DNA of 55,544 nucleotides, from NCBI GenBank assembly GCA_900546395.1, contig URDD01000006.1, forward strand, positions 1-55,544, read 5' to 3'. A model generated the notes under the pieces. That model saw only the letters and a program-made list of their open reading frames with translations, was not told the DNA's origin and searched no databases. The position numbers and the translations under genes are program-made. Positions within the stretch are counted from its first letter, which is position 1, and every line of letters begins with the position of its first letter. Below are positions 16,871-26,100 of this stretch, one piece after another. This DNA comes from an uncultured Bacteroidales bacterium (GTDB lineage: Bacteria; Bacteroidota; Bacteroidia; Bacteroidales; UBA932).

Positions 16871-17911
16871 ATGAAAAAGTATCTTTTTATAGTGCTTGCT
16901 CTATTTATGGTCTCTTGCCATCATTCAGGCGTTATGCAGGATGTTTCTGTAGAGCTCGCTAGTCCGGAAAAAGTTGTGTCGCAGTCAATCGACACAACTT
17001 TTGGTAATAATTTTTCGGAAATTCTTAACTGTTTCCGGCTTCAGATTGTAAATGACACAATTCTAGTAGTACAGGAACAGACGAATAATGCTAATGTTTA
17101 TAATTTCAAAGCATATTCTGTAAATGATTTCAATTATATGGGCGCTTTTGCCCGTAATGGTCGGGGACCTGGAGAAATGATACATCCGCATGTGGCCATA
17201 TGTTCCAATGCACGATACTTGAATATAAACCTGAATAGTGAAGGCAAAGCTTATTCTGTGAATGTGGAGGAGACGTTACAGCATGGCAAATTGTCTATAG
17301 TACAAGACTATACATTACCTGTAGGTACAATTGACTGGCTTCCATTACCAGATTTGAGACAGTTTGTCTTGCAATCTGAAAAAGGTTGTATAACTTTCCG
17401 ATATGTTGGAATGAATAATGAAGTATCAAATACTTTCGAATTAAATAAAAGTATTGATAAGGAGAACTTTGTTACCTATCTCAGCAGTGTAATGGCCAGT
17501 AATTTGAATAACGGCAAAGTAGTTGATGCGATGATATTTTTCCCTCAAATCAACATCTTTGACACTGAAAATGGCACATTGAAATCAGTGGCGGTCAATA
17601 AATCTTATCGCAAGTGGGAGTCGGTCATTAACAGAATGATAGGATCTGATACCAGACAATATTATGTGGGTGTTTCGTCGTCACAGGATTATATATTTGC
17701 CGCATACAAGGACGTCACTCTGGAAGAGCTGATGAAAGGGATACATGAAACCTCTATCCATGTATTTGACTGGGATGGTAATTTCCTATACGATATCAAT
17801 GTTGAAGAAGACATAGAGGACATGACATTCGACAGCCGGACCGGATATCTGTATTGCATAGAGAAATCCGAGCGAAAGATAGTCCGCTATGATTTGAGTG
17901 AATTGCTGTAA
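16871..17911 (+). CDS. 6-bladed beta-propeller lipoprotein paired with NVEAL 2
   Basis: 346-residue lipoprotein with lipobox MVSC and the clearest family signature here, ARNGRGPGEMIHP near residue 95. The C-terminal blade reads HVFDWDGNFLYDINVEEDI and ends IVRYDLSELL. It is the best intact relative of the broken gene at 12116 and gives the reference for the missing segment. Located 9 bp after NVEAL 2. Likely exported to the envelope; a ligand-binding or sensing role is inferred from fold and context only. Confidence 0.88.
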   Translation: MKKYLFIVLALFMVSCHHSGVMQDVSVELASPEKVVSQSIDTTFGNNFSEILNCFRLQIVNDTILVVQEQTNNANVYNFKAYSVNDFNYMGAFARNGRGPGEMIHPHVAICSNARYLNINLNSEGKAYSVNVEETLQHGKLSIVQDYTLPVGTIDWLPLPDLRQFVLQSEKGCITFRYVGMNNEVSNTFELNKSIDKENFVTYLSSVMASNLNNGKVVDAMIFFPQINIFDTENGTLKSVAVNKSYRKWESVINRMIGSDTRQYYVGVSSSQDYIFAAYKDVTLEELMKGIHETSIHVFDWDGNFLYDINVEEDIEDMTFDSRTGYLYCIEKSERKIVRYDLSELL

Positions 17912-18008
17912 AATCAATAGGGAATGAGCCGGTTCGGATGTTTTGGGAGTGTGATCCATCAGTAGTTTGAATGTGTTTCTGACAGGTGTATGTAGAGTAA
18001 GTTTACAT

Positions 18009-18023
18009 AATTATTAACCAATT
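18009..18023 (+). promoter_or_regulatory. Conserved 15-nt element upstream of NVEAL gene 3
   Basis: Identical to 13609-13623 and at the same 28-nt distance from the NVEAL start codon. The rest of the 125-bp gap after the previous propeller gene shows nothing else recognisable. Confidence 0.45.
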
Positions 18024-18036
18024 TAATTCAACAATC

Positions 18037-18261
18037 ATGAAGACAAAGATGATTCTTGCAGCAGGAGCAATGCTCGCGGCAGCAGCGGTTTCAGCTTTCG
18101 TTTACGTAAACAACGAAAAGAACTCTATGTCAGATCTTTTCAATGCCAATGTGGAGGCACTGACTCAAGATGAAATTATTGTAGGTAATTTGTGTATGCA
18201 ATGCCCAAATTATGCTTGCTCAAGTTTAGGCGAAGTGTTTTTAGAGCATTATCCGGCATGA
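18037..18261 (+). CDS. NVEAL-family exported small peptide 3
   Basis: 74 residues, the shortest of the four. Leader 1-20 ends in AAAAVSA and NVEAL is at 38-42. The core contains three Cys (53, 56, 61) in the close spacing LCMQCPNYAC and ends EHYPA. The stop overlaps the start of the following propeller gene (ATGA at 18258-18261), which implies translational coupling and a fixed ratio of the two products. Confidence 0.88.
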   Translation: MKTKMILAAGAMLAAAAVSAFVYVNNEKNSMSDLFNANVEALTQDEIIVGNLCMQCPNYACSSLGEVFLEHYPA

Positions 18262-19325
18262 AATTCTTATTGAAATCAAAGTATAAAGCGGTTATTGTGG
18301 CAGTTACTGCCACAATAACTGCATGTTCTGTCAATAAGGAACGCGACCTGTATCTAAAGTCGCTTGATGTTGAAACGGAAATACTGTCTTATGCAGACTC
18401 TTTCAATATAGAGCAATACGATATGTTCCAGGTAGGTAATGTAGTAAAGGCAGATGACGACTGGCTAATTTTGTCATCGTCGAAAGGAGACTATAATTTA
18501 TTGTTTTTGAATCTTGCCGTACCGGAGCATTTTTTCGTAATAAGAAGGGGACGTGGGCCAGGTGAAATGATACAAGGAGGTAGCCTTCATAAATATGTGG
18601 GCGCAGTTTTTTATTATGATGTGAACAATGCGACTTGCATAAGGATAGACTGCGTGGAAACGCATAAGAAACAAAGTCTGGTGGCAGACACTGTAGGTAT
18701 ATTTAACCAAGGTGCTTCCAGACCTGTATATATGGCAAGTTGCGGATCTGAATTTTTTATTTCTGGCAATATGACAGATTATAATGCGTGGTATTCCTGT
18801 TATGATTCTACAGGAAGAGTCCTTTCAAGTGTCCCATCCCTTAACTGCGATGGGATTCCAAGGAGAGATAAGATGCGTCTGTTTTCACTGATGCTGAGTT
18901 CTAAATATGTATCAAAACCGGACGGTACTAAAGTCTGTGTCGCTAATGTAGCGACGGCTTCCTTGTCTTTTTCTGAGCTTCATTCTGGGAAACTGACAGA
19001 ATATAAAAGATATGAGTATGATGCTTCCGGGAATGGGGTGTATTTCGGACCGGATGCCATAAGTGCATTTCATGGTATGGATGCGGATGACGAGAATGTC
19101 TATGTGATATATTCCGGACATAAGATGAAGAATGATGTGTTACCTGCCAATGAATGCAGACACCTTATTGTTTATGATTGGAATGGAAATCCTGTTAAGC
19201 ATTATTTGTTGAACCGCAATGTGTCATCAGTGCATATTGATGGCGGTAGCGTGTGGTGTGCAAGTACATACCCTGAAAGTTGTGTTTACAGGTTTGAGAT
19301 TCAGAGAGATATTGGCATAGAATGA
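18258..19325 (+). CDS. 6-bladed beta-propeller lipoprotein coupled to NVEAL 3
   Basis: 355 residues from the ATG at 18258; the frame is open upstream to 18192, but only this start gives a lipoprotein signal (lipobox ITAC). Family signature RRGRGPGEMIQGG near residue 95; later blades include CVANVATASLSFSEL and HLIVYDWNGNPVKHYLL. It overlaps NVEAL 3 upstream and NVEAL 4 downstream (ATGA at 19322-19325), so the three genes are read as one coupled chain. Envelope location is predicted; the ligand is unknown. Confidence 0.88.
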   Translation: MKFLLKSKYKAVIVAVTATITACSVNKERDLYLKSLDVETEILSYADSFNIEQYDMFQVGNVVKADDDWLILSSSKGDYNLLFLNLAVPEHFFVIRRGRGPGEMIQGGSLHKYVGAVFYYDVNNATCIRIDCVETHKKQSLVADTVGIFNQGASRPVYMASCGSEFFISGNMTDYNAWYSCYDSTGRVLSSVPSLNCDGIPRRDKMRLFSLMLSSKYVSKPDGTKVCVANVATASLSFSELHSGKLTEYKRYEYDASGNGVYFGPDAISAFHGMDADDENVYVIYSGHKMKNDVLPANECRHLIVYDWNGNPVKHYLLNRNVSSVHIDGGSVWCASTYPESCVYRFEIQRDIGIE

Positions 19326-19611
19326 AGAAAAGAATTTTTTATACAGGGGTAATATTTATTGCGGCTGCAACTGTTTCAGCTTTCGTTTACGTCAGCAACG
19401 AAAGAAAAACTCCATGTCAGACCTTTTCAATGCCAATGTGGAGGCACTTACTAATTCAGAATCAGACTATGAGGATAATATCTGGTATAGATATGATAGA
19501 CCGGATGGCGGATTTAACTGTACAAAGGGAGGTGTAGTACTATGTGCTCGCAAACAGGTACTTCAGGAAGGTATCGTATGTTATTTCTTGAAATTTACTA
19601 AACGCTTTTAA
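19322..19611 (+). pseudogene. NVEAL-family peptide 4 with frameshift in an A-run
   Basis: The start overlaps the propeller stop. The leader (to FVYVSNERK) is in one frame; the NVEAL spacer (MSDLFNANVEAL) and the core with Cys in FNC, VLC and IVC are in the -1 frame. The break lies in AGAAAAAC at 19404-19411, where the intact copies have three A instead of five. A -1 slip there gives ERKNSMSDLFNANVEAL and a normal NVEAL protein of about 96 residues. The first third of the leader is also more divergent than in the other three copies. It ends just before the signal peptidase gene, whose ATG is 4 bp further on. Confidence 0.75.
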
Positions 19612-19614
19612 GTT

Positions 19615-20469
19615 ATGAAGAAAAAACTTCTGCTTGCAGCAGGAGCAGTGCTTGCGGCTTCGTTACTCTTGTTGTTATTGCCGGTGTTTGTATGTGACCA
19701 GTTCAGGATTGGCGGCGAGTCGATGAGTCCGACACTTGAGACAGGTGACCATATACTGGTGAACAAGCTGCTGATGGGTGCTCGTATATACCGGAAATAT
19801 GATTTTACCGATCCGGTTTTGGAGAGTTTCCGGATGCCCGGCTTCAGAGAAGTAAGGCCTGGAGATATAGCAGTGTTTAACTACCCTAAAGGACGTGAAA
19901 GGAATAAAATCGAGTTCAGGATAAACTATGTTTATGCCAAGCGCTGTATCGGCTGTCCTGGGGACAGCATTGCTATTGTGGACGGGTACTACAGAAACAG
20001 CAGCTGTCCTGAGAAGGTCTTCGGTAGTGTAGAGTTGCAGCGTCACCTGTCGGAGACACCTGATTCGTTACTGCTCGCACAGAACGTATATCTCCGTGCA
20101 TTCCCGTTCATTGACAGTCTCGGGTGGACAGTACGGGACTTCGGCCCTATGTATGTGCCTGGAAAAGGAGATGTTATAAGACTTGATCCTGTATCGGCAA
20201 AACTGTATGGAATGCAGATAGAGTATGAGACAGGTATCAGGCCTATCGTCAATGGGGATACTGTCCTTATGGACGGGAAGCCTGTGAAGGAATACAGGTT
20301 CAGAGGGAACTGGTATTTCTTCGGAGGAGACAATGTCCTTAATTCGAAGGACAGCCGGTATATCGGTCTGGTTCCTGAAGATTATATAGTAGGTGTTGCG
20401 ACCCGTATCTTATTTTCCAAGAACGCTTACGGGCGTTTTGACTGGAAACGATTTATGACACGGATTTAG
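19615..20469 (+). CDS. Signal peptidase I, accessory type, with NVEAL-like N-terminus
   Basis: 284-residue serine protease of family S26, which removes signal peptides on the outer side of the inner membrane. Motifs: GGESMSPTLETGD with catalytic Ser36; NYVYAKRCIGCPGD with general-base Lys109; C-terminal box GGDNVLNSKDSRYIG. One N-terminal membrane anchor (about 5-26) begins MKKKLLLAAGAVLAA, nearly identical in protein and DNA to NVEAL leaders. That suggests 5' exchange with an NVEAL gene. Being the last gene after four NVEAL copies, it is a good candidate to cut their VSA sites; it may also serve general secretion. The TolC gene follows after 129 bp without a clear terminator. Confidence 0.92.
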   Translation: MKKKLLLAAGAVLAASLLLLLLPVFVCDQFRIGGESMSPTLETGDHILVNKLLMGARIYRKYDFTDPVLESFRMPGFREVRPGDIAVFNYPKGRERNKIEFRINYVYAKRCIGCPGDSIAIVDGYYRNSSCPEKVFGSVELQRHLSETPDSLLLAQNVYLRAFPFIDSLGWTVRDFGPMYVPGKGDVIRLDPVSAKLYGMQIEYETGIRPIVNGDTVLMDGKPVKEYRFRGNWYFFGGDNVLNSKDSRYIGLVPEDYIVGVATRILFSKNAYGRFDWKRFMTRI

Positions 20470-20598
20470 AAACTTTTAATCAGTCTTTGATGCAGATTCT
20501 TAGAAATATTTTGTTAAATTAGCATCTGTTTTTGTGGAACTTCAAGAGCCTGCAGCTATGCGGTGCCATAAACATAACCAGAGAAAAAGTTATTTGTG

Positions 20599-22077
20599 AT
20601 GGGAGTCTTGAAATATTTGGCAGTCTTGTCTGTCTTTTTCGGCATTTCTGCATTCGGGGGGCCGAAACGGGCTATGACATTGGATGAGGCTATTGCTGCG
20701 GCGCGTGAGAGTTCTGTGGCTGCGCTGGAAGCCAGGTCTTCGTTTGTGTCAAGTTACTGGGCATACAGGTCCTATAAGGCAAGCAGGCTTCCTTCGCTGA
20801 ATCTGTATGGAAATCTTGCTTCATTTGATCGTTCCCTGAGGCAGTTGCAGAATTATGAGACAGGAGAGCTCGTCTATACGAGCAACTATAACATGCAGAA
20901 CAGTCTCGGACTTTCTGTCCGTCAGAACATTACTTTTACAGGAGGTACGGTTTCTCTTTATACTGACCTTTCCCGTATAGACCAGTTTGGCCCGGGAGGG
21001 GGAAAGACCTGGTATGCCCAGCCAGTTACCTTATATTACGAGCAGCCGCTTTTAGCATACAACAGTTTCAAATGGCAAAAGAAAATCTCTCCGAAAGAGT
21101 ATGAGCATGCAAAGCGTGTATATATAGAATCAATGGAGGATGTCACTTCATCGGCTGTCAAGCTGTATTTTGCACTGATGCTTGCCGGTTATGAATACGA
21201 AATGGCTGAGTCGAATTATCAGAACACTGTGCAGATGCATTCTATTGCGGCCCAAAGGCTGGAGCTTGGGAGTGTGACGAGGGATGAATATCTCCAGCTT
21301 GAACTCCGTATGCTCAATGACAGTATTTCCATCAATGAGTCATCCATAAAAGTAAGGGAGGCACGGATGGAACTCAATTCCCTGCTTGGACTGGATGAAC
21401 GGACAGAAGTGGAGACTGTCGCCGACAGGACGCTTCCGGATGTATGGATGGACTATGATCTGGTCCTTGCGAAAGCTCTGGAAAATTCAAGTTTCCGTCT
21501 TGAAAATGAGATAAAGACATTGACAGCCGAGTCTCAGGTCGCCAAGGCTAAGGCTGACAGGGGAGCGTCGGTTGCCATTAGTGCAAAATTCGGACTTTCC
21601 AATTCCGATGCCGCATTCAGGGAGACTTACCGTAACCTTCTCGATCAGGAGGTTGTAGGCATTACATTCAGTATCCCGATATTTGACTGGGGGCTGGGGA
21701 AAGGAAGAGTCAAGGAGGCGGAGGCACGTGCAGCCGTAACATCGGCTCAGGTAGCTCAGGCCGAGAATGATTTCAGAAGACAGATATTTACGGCTGTGGG
21801 ACAGTTCAACAGTCAGAGACAGCAGTGTATGGCTTCCGAGAGGGCAAGTTCGATAGCGCGGGAGCGGTATGCGCTGGTTATGGAGAAGTTCCGCAGGGGC
21901 ACTGCTTCTGTTACTGATTTGAATACGGCCCAGAGTGAGTGCGATTCCGCTACGGAAAAATATATTATGGATTTGAGCAACTATTGGGGCTATTATTATG
22001 CACTCAGAAAGCTCGCTCTCTTCGATTTTATCAAGGGAAAGGACATTGAAGTTGATTTTGACGAACTTTTAAAATGA
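20599..22077 (+). CDS. TolC-family outer membrane efflux channel
   Basis: 492 residues from the ATG at 20599 (a GTG 3 bp earlier is also open). Signal peptide about 1-18, then two repeats of long helices with strands typical of outer membrane factors: MTLDEAIAAARESSVAALEA near the start, RLELGSVTRDEYLQLELRM in the middle, GITFSIPIFDWGLGKGR, and KFRRGTASVTDLNTAQSE near the end. It forms the outer part of a tripartite pump with the next three genes; its stop overlaps the adaptor start (ATGA at 22074-22077). Confidence 0.93.
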   Translation: MGVLKYLAVLSVFFGISAFGGPKRAMTLDEAIAAARESSVAALEARSSFVSSYWAYRSYKASRLPSLNLYGNLASFDRSLRQLQNYETGELVYTSNYNMQNSLGLSVRQNITFTGGTVSLYTDLSRIDQFGPGGGKTWYAQPVTLYYEQPLLAYNSFKWQKKISPKEYEHAKRVYIESMEDVTSSAVKLYFALMLAGYEYEMAESNYQNTVQMHSIAAQRLELGSVTRDEYLQLELRMLNDSISINESSIKVREARMELNSLLGLDERTEVETVADRTLPDVWMDYDLVLAKALENSSFRLENEIKTLTAESQVAKAKADRGASVAISAKFGLSNSDAAFRETYRNLLDQEVVGITFSIPIFDWGLGKGRVKEAEARAAVTSAQVAQAENDFRRQIFTAVGQFNSQRQQCMASERASSIARERYALVMEKFRRGTASVTDLNTAQSECDSATEKYIMDLSNYWGYYYALRKLALFDFIKGKDIEVDFDELLK

Positions 22078-23168
22078 GAACTATGCCAGATATGAAATGG
22101 CTTGCGCGTGTTATGCCTGTCTATGCACTTCTTTTCATTGTCGGTTGCGGTGGAGCAGACAGCAGCAATGCAGAGGCAGACGGAAAGCTGAAATATGAGC
22201 CGAAAGTGAATAAGGTGAGTGTCGTGCCTGTAGAAAGAAAGACATTCCATAGGGAACTGGTTTCAAATGGAAAGGCCTGTGCCTCCAGGAAGGCATCTCT
22301 TGATTTCCGCAGTCCGGGTGTCATTTCGGAAGTATTTGTGGAAAACGGCCAATGGGTCAAGGCCGGGTCAGTGCTTGCACGCCAGGATGCCAGGGAGCAG
22401 GAGCTTTCACTTGAGTCTGCAAAATCCTCACTTGACAAGGCCCGGCTGGATTATCTGGATGTGCTTGCAGGTCAGGGATATTCAGACAGTGATTCGTCAT
22501 CGGTTCCGGAAAATGTCAAGGCGATGGCAAGGATGCGTTCCGGCTATGATGCTGCACTTAACGGTTTTCATAGAGCCGGGCTTGACCTTGAAGGAACTGA
22601 GTTGAGAGCACAGTTTGACGGAAGAGTTGCCGATATCAAAATCAGAAGATTTGACAAAAGCGGTTCGGCTCCATACTGTACTTTGCTGGATGACAGGATA
22701 ATGGATGTCGAATTTATGGTCTTGGAATCAGAGTACCAGTTTGTCCGCAAGGGTCTTGCAGTGGATGTGATTCCATATTCCGGCAGCGGGGAGACTGTTC
22801 CCGGAGAAATAACCGTAGTAAATCCCTCTGTCGATAAGAACGGTCAGGTGGCAGTGCGTGCGAGAGTAGCCAATACAGGGGCTCTTATAGACGGGATGAA
22901 TGTCAGGGTCATTGTAAAGAGACAGGTTGACAATATGCTGGTCGTTCCCAAAAGCGCAGTGCTCATAAGGGACAATATGGAAGTCCTTTTCAAGTATTCC
23001 GGAGGAAAGGCCTCCTGGACTTATGTCAATGTGCTGATGTCCAACAGCTCGGAATGTGCTGTCGAAGCCAATCAGGACAGAGGGGCGGAACTCTCTGCAG
23101 GGGATACTGTAATCGTTTCCGGCAATCTTAATCTGGCTGACGGCTCTCAGGTAAGCATAGGAGGTTGA
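22074..23168 (+). CDS. RND efflux periplasmic adaptor (membrane fusion protein), lipoprotein
   Basis: 364 residues with lipobox IVGC, so anchored in the inner membrane by lipid. Lipoyl/barrel-sandwich halves are seen at about 65-105 (ISEVFVENGQWVKAGSVLAR) and about 165-190 (RAQFDGRVADIKIRRFDKSG) around a short helical hairpin; a beta-barrel domain follows with NPSVDKNGQVAVRARV, and VSGNLNLADGSQVSIG closes the protein. It links TolC to the RND permeases. Overlaps TolC by 4 bp and precedes the first permease by 1 bp. Confidence 0.93.
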   Translation: MRTMPDMKWLARVMPVYALLFIVGCGGADSSNAEADGKLKYEPKVNKVSVVPVERKTFHRELVSNGKACASRKASLDFRSPGVISEVFVENGQWVKAGSVLARQDAREQELSLESAKSSLDKARLDYLDVLAGQGYSDSDSSSVPENVKAMARMRSGYDAALNGFHRAGLDLEGTELRAQFDGRVADIKIRRFDKSGSAPYCTLLDDRIMDVEFMVLESEYQFVRKGLAVDVIPYSGSGETVPGEITVVNPSVDKNGQVAVRARVANTGALIDGMNVRVIVKRQVDNMLVVPKSAVLIRDNMEVLFKYSGGKASWTYVNVLMSNSSECAVEANQDRGAELSAGDTVIVSGNLNLADGSQVSIGG

Positions 23169-23169
23169 T

Positions 23170-26100
23170 ATGCTCAGAAGGATATTGGACAGGCCTGTTA
23201 CTGTGACTATGGCTCTTCTGGTAGTTATGGTTTTGGGTATTGTAAGTATGCGTATGCTGCCGGTATCATTGATTCCGGATATAGATATTCCTTATCTTAC
23301 AGTACAGGTATCATCTCCGTCGCTTTCGGCAAGAGAAGTTGAAGAGACTGTTGCCAGACCATTGAGACAGAGCCTGGTGCAGATGCAGCAGCTGGAGGAT
23401 ATGAAATGCGAGTCTTCGGACGGAGGGGCGGTAATCAGGCTTACATTCAGCCAGGGGGCTGATATGGACTATCTTTTCATAGAGGCCAATGAGAAGATAG
23501 ACCGCACAATGGGCCAGCTCAAAGGAATAGACAGGCCCAAGGTATTCAAATCCGGAGCATCTGATATTCCTGCATTTTATATAAATATGACCTTCAAAGG
23601 CGGAACATCCGCATCTTGGGAAGGGTTGAGCAGTTTTGCTTCGCAGGTTGTTGCAAAGCGTATAGAGCAGCTTGATGAGGTGGCAATGGTAGATTTGAGC
23701 GGATGTGTGGATAAGGAGATTCTGATTGTTCCGGATACGGAGAAGCTCAGACTCCTGTCTCTTACGGAGAAAGATTTCGAATCTTTGGTGCGGGCTGCAA
23801 ATGTCCGGCTCGGGAGTCTGTCAATACGAGACGGGGAATACCGTTACAGTGTCAAGTTCCAGTCTTTTGCCTCAGAGAGGAAAGATATAGAGGATATTTA
23901 TCTGAAAGTAGGAGACAGACTGCTTCAGGTCAAGGATATAGCCCGTGTAGAGGAGCGTCCCGCAGAAAGAGTCGGCCTGGTCCGTTCGGATGGAAGGGAT
24001 GCGGTTTCAATGGCCATCATAAAGCAGAGCGATGCCAGGATGTCGGACTTGAAAAAGAGTATAGGCACTTTGCTGGACAGGTTCGTTACAGACTATCCTG
24101 ATCTGGATTTTGTGCTTACGCGGGATCAGACCGAGCTTTTGGAATATTCTATTGACAATCTGGTCTGGAACATAATCACCGGTATTATATTGGCCTGTCT
24201 TGTGATTTTCCTTTTTATGAAAGACTTCAGGTCACCGGCACTTGTGGCTCTGACCATTCCGGCAGCACTTGTGCTTTCAATGGCAGTATTTTACCTTATC
24301 GGGCTTAGTATCAATATTATCTCTTTGTCAGGACTGGTTCTTGGCGTGGGAATGATGGTTGACAATACCATTATTCTGACAGACAATATCACAGCCAGGT
24401 GGCAGCGGGGAGAAGGGTTGAGAAGAGCTGTCCTTTACGGTACGTCAGAAGTTACCGGTCCGATGCTGAGTTCTGTATTGACTACGTGTGCCGTGTTTGT
24501 TCCTCTTGTTTTCTTAAGCGGAACTGCAGGTGCCATATTTTATGATCAGGCTGTCGCAGTTACAGTAGTTCTGCTGTCTGCCTATCTGATAACCGTTACT
24601 GTGATTCCTGTCTATTATTGGTGCTGGTACAGGAAATTGCCTGCTTTTCGTCCCAATGCTTTTTTAGAGAGGTTTTCTTTCGGATTTATGCTCAGGTGGT
24701 ACGAGTCAGGACTGGTCTGGCTGCTTCGCCACAGGTGGGCCGGCTGGGGTGTTTTTTCTGTTTCGGCGGCAGCGTTGGTTCTTTGCCTTGTATTTATGCC
24801 AAAGGAGAAGCTGCCACAGATAACATATGCCGATACTGTCCTTAAAGTCAGCTGGAATGACCAGATTACGCTGGAGGAAAATCTCAGAAGGACAGAAATG
24901 CTGGAGGCAGTTTCAGATGGCGCAGCAGTCCAGTCCACATCGTTTGTCGGTATCCAGCAGTTTATTCTCGGCCATAGTGGGGAACAGGGTGTTTCAGAGA
25001 CTTCTGTGTATTTCAAGTGTGCAGACAAGGAAGCCCTTGCCCGGCTGAAGTCTGAATTGTCGGTGTTTTTCTGCAATGGGTTTCCTGATGCAGGATATGG
25101 CTTTGAAACATCTGGAAATATCTTTGATATGGTCTTTACTGACAACGAAGCTGATATTGTTGCCAGGGTCAGGCCTGTGTCTGGAGGTTTGCCGGAACCT
25201 GAATCCCTTTCCCGTACAGTGGGAATGCTGGCGGAGGCGTTACCGGAAGCCGGAATACCTCCGGTGCCTGTAAGGACAAATGTCTTGTATGTGGCTGACC
25301 CGGAGAGGATGGCATTGTATGGTGTATCCTATGACGACCTTGTGTCAGTTTTAAGAAATGCATTGAATTCCAATTCATTGTTCAATATTGTTCAGGGAAA
25401 CAAGACTCTTCCTGTGGTTATGGGCTTCAATGTCGAAGATATGGATGCCATAATAGGGAATATATATGTGCGCGGAAAGGACAGTGACATTCCTGCAAGT
25501 GCGCTTTTGAAGCAGACCCTGGATGCTGACTTGAAGAATATCATTTCCGGTCCGGAGGGGATATATTATCCGGTGGAGATTCCTTTTGAAGGCAATGATC
25601 CCTCATCTTTAATGGGTCGGGTGCGTCATATTATAAGTGATTCAGGGTTATTTGATGTAGGATTCAGCGGCTCGTGGTTCGCTGACATGAAGATGGTCAG
25701 GGAGTTGCTGGTCATCCTGCTTATTGCAGTCCTGCTGCTATATCTTATACTTGCATCCCAGTTCGAGTCTTTGCTCCAGCCGCTGGTCATATTGTCTGAA
25801 CTGGTGATTGACATTGCAGCTTCTCTGGTTGTCCTGTCTTTGTTCGGAGTTTCGGTAAATCTTATGTCACTTATCGGACTTGTGGTTGTTTCAGGTATCG
25901 TAATCAATGACTCCATTCTCAAGATAGATACAATCAACAGACTTCGCAAAGGTGGTATGGTTCTGCGCCATGCAGTTATGGAGGCAGGTCACAGAAGGTT
26001 GAAAGCCATTCTGATGACTTCGCTTACCACGATTCTGTCTGTCAGTCCTTTCCTTTCAAGGGGAAGTATGGGCGATGATCTTCAGTACCCTCTTTCACTG

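Noticed and set aside
13637..19611. NVEAL peptides as lanthipeptide or radical-SAM modified precursors
   Set aside because: No modification enzyme (lanthionine synthetase, YcaO, radical SAM) and no peptidase-containing ABC exporter is present. The leader looks like a Sec signal peptide ending in VSA rather than a double-Gly leader.
24615..25145. Minus-strand open frame of 176 codons
   Set aside because: Fully inside the first RND permease gene and without recognisable domains; a composition artefact.
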